Assembly: GCA_016200765.1 (NCBI GenBank)
Contig: JACQEC010000381.1
Span: forward strand, 1-11,208
Direction: 5' to 3'
Source: Chloroflexota bacterium
Lineage (GTDB): Bacteria > Chloroflexota > Anaerolineae > JACRMK01
Length of the DNA: 11,208 nucleotides
The notes under the pieces are model-generated. The model made no database searches and was not told the origin of the DNA. It worked only from the letters and a program-made list of their open reading frames with translations. Each line of letters starts with the position of its first letter. Position 1 is the stretch's first letter. Below, in pieces: positions 6,489 through 11,208 of the stretch. Made by a program: the position numbers and the translations under genes.

Positions 6489-6512
6489 CTCCTGACTCCG
6501 CCTCGAACGCGA

Positions 6513-6550
6513 ATGATAGACTTCCGAAGTTTAGCAAACTTCGGAAGTTT
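6513..6550 (-). promoter_or_regulatory. nested palindrome upstream of the methyltransferase, candidate operator and promoter
   Basis: ACTTCCGAAGTTT (6520-6532) and AAACTTCGGAAGT (6536-6548) are perfect reverse complements with only AGC between them. Each arm is itself a palindrome around one central base: ACTTC-C-GAAGT and AAACTTC-G-GAAGTTT (6536-6550). The sequence is therefore both an inverted and a near-direct repeat, with centres 18 bases apart. On the minus strand TATCAT (plus-strand 6513-6518, 5/6 match to a -10 box) directly follows it, so the dyad would cover the -35 to -10 region of a methyltransferase promoter, as a repressor operator would. No good -35 box is present and there is no U-run. 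A dispersed repeat or RNA hairpin is an alternative. Confidence 0.5.
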
Positions 6551-6562
6551 GAAATCGTTACG

Positions 6563-8267
6563 TTAGGGCCGCGGCGGTTCAATCTCCACCCGCGGCGAAT
6601 AACCGAGCGACTGCAAGCGCGCCTGTAATTCCTCAAGTTTATCTGCCTGCACCAGCGCTACCGTCGAGGATAGGACTTCGATGATGTAGGTCTTCAGTTG
6701 CGGGTGGTGCTGGAGTTCGCGCATCAGCTTCCGGTCTCGCGTGTGCAGTATAGCCCCCTGCCGCAGTGTGATCTCCCCATACTTATCAGCCCACTCGCGC
6801 AGGGTCACCTCGACGTTCTTGGGGAACGGCTCACGCGACGCGCGCTTGAGGAAGCCAATCATCTGTTCTATCGTGACCTGCCGCCGCAGCAGTCGCGTCA
6901 CCGACTCGCGGGTCAGCCGGCCAGCGCACGCGCTCAGCCATGCGCTCCAGCTGAAAGCGCGCGTTGAGCGGCGCGTCGAGCGGCACCAGCACCTCAAAGT
7001 TGGCTTGCGCGATCACCTTGGCCGCACGTGGCTGTGGCGGATTCACCGCGCTCCGACCCAGTGCGCGCGCGCCAAACTCGGTGATGCTGAACTCGGCCTG
7101 CTCATCCATCTTGGCGCTGACATTCACCACTCCCAGCCAGCGTAGAGGAAAGTGTAGAATGTAGCTGATGAGTGCTCCTTCGACGTTCTGCCACTGCGAG
7201 AAGCCGGTCAGCAGACGCCCCGTCGCCTGATCGCGAATATGCCAGCGCTCGTAATCGCCATCGGGGCGCTGGAAGTCGGGGTCGGCCTTCTTGATGGCGG
7301 CCACAAACGACGCCGTTGAAATCCACGCGCCGGTGGGGCAGTGCGCCAGTTGCGCCCACACCACGTTGCGCGCCAGACGCGGGTCGTTCTTCCAGCCGGT
7401 CTCTTCCAGCCTTAGCGTCGGCACGTGCGCCAGTTCGTTCCAGAGGCGCTCGCGCTGCCACGCCTCCACCAACTGCATGCGCTGTTGGTGGCGCGGGGCG
7501 CGCAGCCAATCCGTCGCGCGCAGGCCTGCGCGCAGGCCGCGGCCATCGTTTGATTTGACCAGCCGGGCTGTGCGCGCGATGCGTTGGATGAACGACAGGC
7601 GCGGCGCGGCGGACGCGGCGCGCTTGTCCTGAAAATCGTCCTTCACCAAGAACTGCGCGTGAAGCGTCAGCAAATCATCGGGGCGCAGCATGTCGCCATC
7701 CGCACTCACCGGCTCCTCGCGGACGACGAACGAAAGGAACGTAAACATATCCCAGACAGCGGCATCGTCGTCGTCCAGAATGGCTTGCGGCGCCGGCACC
7801 GTCTTGATGGCAAAGTGGACCTCACCGGCGCCCGCTCGGGGCCAGTGTGCCAGAATTTCTTGCGGGATAAAGAATACCTCGCCGCGGTAAGCCCCCCCTA
7901 CGTCGAACGCGCGCTGGATCAGCCCGCGATACCACAGGCTTTCGACAGAGTTTGCCGGCGAGAGCCACGGCTTATCGCGCGCGAGCGCTACCACGCCAAA
8001 CGGGCGAATTTCGCCGTGGTCGCGTAACAGTTGAAAGGCCTTGATCCGGCCGTCGTTCTGCCTCATGCGCTCGATAATCCCGCGCTCGGCCTCCCCCAGC
8101 GATTGCCACGCCTGCTGGGCGATGTCGGCGCGCGCCAGCTCATTGGACAAGAAGTCCGCCCACTGGTCGCGCGAGCCGCCCTCCGGCAGCTGTAGCGCGT
8201 TCATGTCGGCAATCGCGCGCAACATCTGCGGCGGGTATTCCAACAACGCGTCGCGCAGGGTTTTCAT
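6563..8267 (-). pseudogene. Helicase_C_3 (XPB/Ssl2 N-terminal-like) protein, frameshifted
   Basis: The first frame runs from the ATG at 8267 through W449 (codon 6923-6921), ending its family-like sequence at NFEVLVPLDAPLNARF and ERMAERVRW. The match then continues in another frame from 6919: RLTRESVTRLLRR, then EQMIGFLKRASREP, NVEVTLREWADKYGEITL, RTRD-like and YIIEVLSSTVALVQADKL segments down to the stop at 6563. The two parts make one Helicase_C_3 (PF13625) domain, with one extra base, or a loss of 3n+2 bases, at about 6917-6921. Full length would be about 567 aa. As written, translation ends at 6831 after 29 unrelated residues. The N-terminal 430 residues are helical with no motif I recognise. 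No helicase ATPase motifs are present, so this is not an active helicase; DNA binding is the likeliest role. The start at 8267 is preferred over 8342 because a promoter -10 box lies at 8275-8280. Real mutation and sequencing error cannot be separated here. Confidence 0.8.
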
Positions 8268-8274
8268 TGGACGT

Positions 8275-8304
8275 ATTATAGCCAATCGGGTGAGGAGCGG
8301 GCAA
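8275..8304 (-). promoter_or_regulatory. predicted promoter giving a leaderless mRNA for the Helicase_C_3 gene
   Basis: On the minus strand TTGCCC (plus-strand 8299-8304, 4/6) and a consensus TATAAT (8275-8280) are 18 bases apart. The -10 box ends only 7 bases before the ATG at 8267, so transcription should begin at or within a base or two of the start codon. No Shine-Dalgarno sequence fits, which agrees with leaderless translation. Confidence 0.6.
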
Positions 8305-8320
8305 AAAGTGGCCGCGCTTA

Positions 8321-8349
8321 TTGCCAAATCAATCTTCGTCAATTATAAT
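8321..8349 (+). promoter_or_regulatory. predicted promoter of the DUF1232 gene
   Basis: TTGCCA (8321-8326, 5/6) and a consensus TATAAT (8344-8349) are 17 bases apart, the best promoter match in the window. The start would be near 8356, with a leader of about 35 bases. Its -35 box is only 16 bases from that of the opposite promoter, so the two polymerases would compete for space. Confidence 0.7.
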
Positions 8350-8390
8350 AGCGATATGGTCACATGTGGATGCCGAGTAGAAGGACAACC

Positions 8391-8735
8391 ATGAATGATC
8401 CCTTTCGTCGGGTCTCGCTGTTGCGGGAATTGATCGCTACTGTCCATCTGGCGTGGCGCTTGTGGTTTGACCCAAGAGTGTCAGCGGTCGCAAAGTTAGT
8501 CCCGGTAGGCGTGCTGGCTTATGTGATCTCGCCGATTGATCTCATCCCCGACGTGTTCGTCGGCTTCGGCCAGTTAGACGATCTGGCGATTGTCCTGCTG
8601 GGTGTGCGTGCCTTCCTGGCGCTCTGCCCGTCGGCGCTAGTGCAGTGGCACCGCGAGCAGCTGGCCGGCCGCAGCGCGGCCCAGAGCCAAAGCGCCCAAA
8701 CCATTGAGGGCACCTACCGCGTGATAGACGAATGA
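8391..8735 (+). CDS. DUF1232 (YkvA-like) membrane-associated protein
   Basis: This 114-aa protein has the DUF1232 (PF06803) signature YVISPIDLIPDVFVG (44-58) followed by GQLDDLAIVLLG (60-71). In this family the SPxDLIPD motif and the paired aspartates (here D62, D63) are invariant, between two hydrophobic segments (about 35-50 and 64-80). The N-terminus is basic and amphipathic and the C-terminus is polar. No biochemical role is established for the family. The start at 8391 has AAGGA 6 bases upstream and a strong promoter; a longer in-frame ATG at 8364 would add nine residues without a better ribosome site. The gene stands alone between divergent promoters and a gap of about 100 bases before the GNAT-like gene. 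Confidence 0.88.
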   Translation: MNDPFRRVSLLRELIATVHLAWRLWFDPRVSAVAKLVPVGVLAYVISPIDLIPDVFVGFGQLDDLAIVLLGVRAFLALCPSALVQWHREQLAGRSAAQSQSAQTIEGTYRVIDE

Positions 8736-8761
8736 CCACGCATCAATGGGCACCGCGCGGG

Positions 8762-8828
8762 GGTCGGTCAGGTAGTGCTGTCCGACCGGAAGCGATCCAT
8801 TTAACGGCTGGCCGCTGACGGTTCAGCG
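8762..8828 (+). other. two hairpins between the DUF1232 and GNAT-like genes
   Basis: GGTCGG (8762-8767) pairs with CCGACC (8782-8787), with an inner CAG/CTG extension after one mismatch and a 6-base loop; no U-run follows, so it is at most a weak or factor-dependent terminator. A second hairpin, CGCTGA (8813-8818) with TCAGCG (8823-8828) around a 4-base loop, ends 10 bases before the next ATG, where a ribosome site would normally be. No clear promoter is seen in this gap, so the GNAT-like gene may be read from the DUF1232 promoter. Confidence 0.35.
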
Positions 8829-8838
8829 CGAACGACAA

Positions 8839-9912
8839 ATGATTCACTCGTTTAGCCTTGCCGACACGCGATTGGTGTCCGAGTTGCAGTCCCAAGGTTC
8901 CTATTTGGACTTGCGGCGGGCTTTGCTCTGGCCGCGCAACTCGGTTTCTGCGGCCATGTCTATCTACTGGCCGCTAAGCCGCCGCAGTGTGCGCACGCTG
9001 GTCTTTCAGGACAACAGCAACGGGACGCGCGTCAGCGGGTTTGTGCAGTATTGCGAGCGAGTCGAGCGCCACGAAGCCGACATCATTTTCTGCGCGCCCG
9101 CGCTGGGGACGAATAGCGCCGACCCGCACAGCCGCGGCCTCTGGCAGAAGCTAATGACAAACCTGATTGTCCGCCTGGGCGAGCGCGGCATCCAGCGTGT
9201 CTATGCGCGCATCCCCGATGGCGCGCCCGAACTCGATCTGTTCTGGCAGCTCGGCTTCAGCGCCTACGCGCGCGAGCGTATCTATCACCGCACGACCACG
9301 CCCGCGACGAGCGATGCGCCGGGGCGCGTGTATTGGAGGCCGCAGCACGCGCTCGACGCCTGGAATGCCGGCCAGTTGTACAGCGCCGTGACGCCCAAGC
9401 TTGTACAGCAGGCCGAGAACCTGCCGCAAAGCGATCCTGAAACCCCTTTCCGCGACGGCTTTGGACGCCGCGTAGACCGGCGCTATATCTGGAGCGAAAA
9501 CGATGAATTGTGCGGCATCTTGCGGCTGATTGAGGGCACGCAAGCCTGCTGGCTGAAACTCATTGTGGACCCGACGTGCCTCGACCGCGCCGATGCGCTG
9601 ATGCGGGATGCTATGCGGCTGGTGCCGCCCATCCGCGACGCGGCACAGCGGCTCTACGCCAGCGTGCGCGAGTATCAGAGCGAATTGGAAGGCGCCGTCG
9701 TGCGCGCCGGCTTTGCGTGGCTGGCGACCGAAATGTTGATGGTCAAGCACACGACGGTGATGGTCAAGAAGCCAATACTGACACCTCTGTCGGCCATCGA
9801 GGGAATAGATGCGCGGCCCACGAGCAGCGCGACCCATATCGTCGGCGCACGCCCATGCCGCGGCATGTTGAGCGCCGACTGCCGTCAGGCAAAACCGACT
9901 GTGCGGCCCTGA
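8839..9912 (+). CDS. GNAT-like protein, probably two degenerate acetyltransferase folds
   Basis: This 357-aa protein starts with FSLADTRLVSELQSQG (5-20), then DLRRALLWPR, an opening typical of GNAT-related proteins. The first fold runs to about residue 150: a strand (VRTLVFQD, 51-58), VSGFVQYC (65-72), then SRGLWQKLMTNLIVRLGERG (98-117) where the acetyl-CoA loop would be, and FWQLGFSAYARERIY (135-149) as the closing strand pair. The Q/RxxGxG/A loop is poorly kept, with only one glycine near R99, so activity is uncertain. A second, weaker repeat is likely from about 213 to 305 (RRYIWSE, CGILRLIEG, LYASVREYQ, AGFAWLATEMLMVKH). The last 45 residues look disordered. No good Shine-Dalgarno sequence precedes the ATG, so the start is less sure. 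The ATPase gene begins 7 bases after the stop, implying co-transcription. The substrate is unknown. Confidence 0.75.
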   Translation: MIHSFSLADTRLVSELQSQGSYLDLRRALLWPRNSVSAAMSIYWPLSRRSVRTLVFQDNSNGTRVSGFVQYCERVERHEADIIFCAPALGTNSADPHSRGLWQKLMTNLIVRLGERGIQRVYARIPDGAPELDLFWQLGFSAYARERIYHRTTTPATSDAPGRVYWRPQHALDAWNAGQLYSAVTPKLVQQAENLPQSDPETPFRDGFGRRVDRRYIWSENDELCGILRLIEGTQACWLKLIVDPTCLDRADALMRDAMRLVPPIRDAAQRLYASVREYQSELEGAVVRAGFAWLATEMLMVKHTTVMVKKPILTPLSAIEGIDARPTSSATHIVGARPCRGMLSADCRQAKPTVRP

Positions 9913-9919
9913 GAACTCT

Positions 9920-11208
9920 ATGCAGTATCAAACCACCGACGACCTTGAACTGTTGATTAACGTCCTGCCGCCGCACGTCTACGAAGCCTTGCGCGCGGCC
10001 AATCGCTTCGACAGCCTGCTCGAAGTGGTGCTCGACCTCGGCCGCCGGCCCGAAGCCCGCTATGTGGACCGCGAGTTGGATTTGAGCGAGCGCGAGGTCG
10101 GCGCCGAGGACATAGACTACGTGGTCCAGCGTATCGGCGATTTCGGCGACGACAACCGTGCCGGTATTGAACGCACTCTCCACCGCATTTCGGCCATCCG
10201 CAATCGTAAGGGCAAGGTGATCGGCCTGACGTGCCGCGTTGGGCGCGCTGTCTTTGGCACGATTCAGATCATCCAAGATATTGTCGAGGCGGGTCAGAGC
10301 GTGCTCTTGCTGGGGCGCCCCGGTGTGGGCAAGACCACCATGCTGCGCGAGGTGGCGCGTGTGCTGGGCGATAAGAAGCGCGTGGTTATCGTGGACACGT
10401 CCAACGAAATCGGCGGCGATGGCGATATCCCCCACCCGGCTATCGGCGCCTCGCGCCGGATGCAGGTGGCGACCCCGACACTTCAGCACGAGGTCATGAT
10501 CGAGGCGGTCGAGAATCACATGCCGGAGGTCATCGTCATTGACGAGATTGGCCGCCAATTGGAGACCGAGGCCGCGCGCACCATCGCCGAGCGCGGCGTG
10601 CAGTTGATCGGCACGGCGCACGGCAACACACTTGAAAACCTGATGATGAACCCGACGTTGGCCGACTTAATCGGGGGTATTCAAAGCGTGACGCTCTCGG
10701 ACGAAGAAGCGCGGCGGCGCGGTACGCAGAAGTCTATTCTGGAGCGCAAGGCGCCCCCCACCTTCCAGGTGATCGTCGAGATTCAAGACCGCAACAGCCT
10801 CAATGTGCATCACGACGTCGCCGCGGCGGTGGATATGCTCCTGCGCGGCAAAAAACAGTCGTCTGAACTGCGCTATCGCGATGAGATGGGGCAAGTCAAG
10901 ATGGAGCGCCCCGCGCCGGCGCCTCCCGCGCGTTCGCCGCGCGCTCGCTCCGACGAGGACGCGGAGCCGGTTGACATGCCGACGACCACTGTCGCACGGC
11001 CTCCAGCGGCTGAGTTGCGTCCCCTGCGCGCCTATCCCTACGGAGTTAGCCAGAGCCGCCTACAGCAGGTCGCACGCGGTTTGCAGGTTCCGGCGACAGT
11101 CGTGGATGATCTTGATCAGGCCGACGTGGTGTTGACGCTGAAGAATTATTACCGCCGCCGCCCGCAGCGTATCAGCGAGGCCGAGCGGCGCGGCATCCCT
11201 ATCTACGT
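9920..11208 (+). CDS. SpoIIIAA/ycf45-like AAA ATPase, probably R3H-containing (3' end outside the window)
   Basis: The frame is open for 429 codons to the window edge. Residues 1-100 form the family's N-terminal region (LINVLPPHVYEAL, ISAIRNRKGKVIGLTCRVGR). The ATPase core has Walker A GRPGVGKTT (132-140), DTSNEIGGDGDIPHPAIG (159-176), Walker B VIVIDEIG (204-211) with D208 and E209, and GTAHGNTLENL (231-241). This pattern is that of bacterial SpoIIIAA-like and plastid/cyanobacterial ycf45 ATPases. A charged Pro/Ala-rich linker (about 325-368) leads to a second small domain (PYGVSQSRLQQVARGL, DQADVVLTLKNYYRRRP). In longer homologues a single-stranded nucleic-acid-binding R3H domain follows, which would lie beyond the edge. 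The biological role is not established. The ribosome site is weak (GAGAA), and the gene starts 7 bases after the GNAT-like gene, suggesting translational coupling. Confidence 0.9.
   Translation, partial: MQYQTTDDLELLINVLPPHVYEALRAANRFDSLLEVVLDLGRRPEARYVDRELDLSEREVGAEDIDYVVQRIGDFGDDNRAGIERTLHRISAIRNRKGKVIGLTCRVGRAVFGTIQIIQDIVEAGQSVLLLGRPGVGKTTMLREVARVLGDKKRVVIVDTSNEIGGDGDIPHPAIGASRRMQVATPTLQHEVMIEAVENHMPEVIVIDEIGRQLETEAARTIAERGVQLIGTAHGNTLENLMMNPTLADLIGGIQSVTLSDEEARRRGTQKSILERKAPPTFQVIVEIQDRNSLNVHHDVAAAVDMLLRGKKQSSELRYRDEMGQVKMERPAPAPPARSPRARSDEDAEPVDMPTTTVARPPAAELRPLRAYPYGVSQSRLQQVARGLQVPATVVDDLDQADVVLTLKNYYRRRPQRISEAERRGIPIY

Noticed and set aside
6910..6925. Programmed ribosomal frameshift in the Helicase_C_3 gene
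   Set aside because: There is no slippery heptamer, no A- or T-run and no clear downstream pseudoknot; mutation or sequencing error is simpler.
9764..10621. Minus-strand open frame of 285 codons at the end of the GNAT-like gene and across the ATPase
   Set aside because: The plus-strand frame carries Walker A and B motifs; the reverse frame is a codon-bias shadow.
1..11208. CRISPR array, tRNA, rRNA, transposase, defence or toxin-antitoxin genes
   Set aside because: I scanned both strands and saw no regularly spaced repeats, no cloverleaf-like sequence, and no proteins of these families.

Overview
The window is GC-rich, gene-dense bacterial chromosome. No rRNA, tRNA, CRISPR array, transposase or phage gene is visible. 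A caa3-type oxidase with subunit order II-I-III, a free-standing XdhC N-terminal domain, a DUF4013 protein, a Helicase_C_3 (XPB/Ssl2 N-terminal-like) protein and a GNAT gene beside an SpoIIIAA/ycf45-like ATPase together suggest a member of the Chloroflexota, probably an uncultured aerobic or facultative one. This assignment rests on family knowledge, not on a marker gene.

Layout. (1) 1-3403, minus strand: cytochrome c oxidase operon read leftward, with ctaC (subunit II, lipoprotein with CuA and a fused cytochrome c), ctaD (subunit I) and ctaE (subunit III, cut by the window edge). Together these form the core of a proton-pumping caa3 (A1-like) terminal oxidase. (2) 3404-3776: a 373-base divergent intergenic region with two predicted promoters that share two sequence blocks in mirror orientation. 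(3) 3777-4091, plus: a short XdhC/CoxI-type protein, followed by a 100-base element bounded by 15-base inverted repeats. (4) 4305-5704, plus: a transcription unit with a clear promoter, two membrane-protein genes (an unnamed 146-aa protein and a 230-aa DUF4013 protein) and a strong intrinsic terminator. (5) 5718-8267, minus: a Helicase_C_3-type gene broken by a frameshift near 6920, then a UbiE-like methyltransferase, separated by an unusual nested palindrome. (6) 8267-8391: compact back-to-back promoters; the leftward one predicts a leaderless mRNA. (7) 8391-11208, plus: a DUF1232 protein, a GNAT-type protein with a weakened acetyl-CoA motif, and an SpoIIIAA/ycf45-like AAA ATPase that runs off the right edge.

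The only well-defined pathway is aerobic respiration through the caa3 oxidase. The other genes look like conserved but poorly characterised housekeeping functions. No defence system, biosynthetic cluster or clearly new multi-gene system is visible. The most unusual signals are regulatory or structural: the mirrored promoter pair, the nested palindrome at 6518-6550, the TIR-bounded element at 4121-4220, the leaderless promoter and the frameshifted gene.
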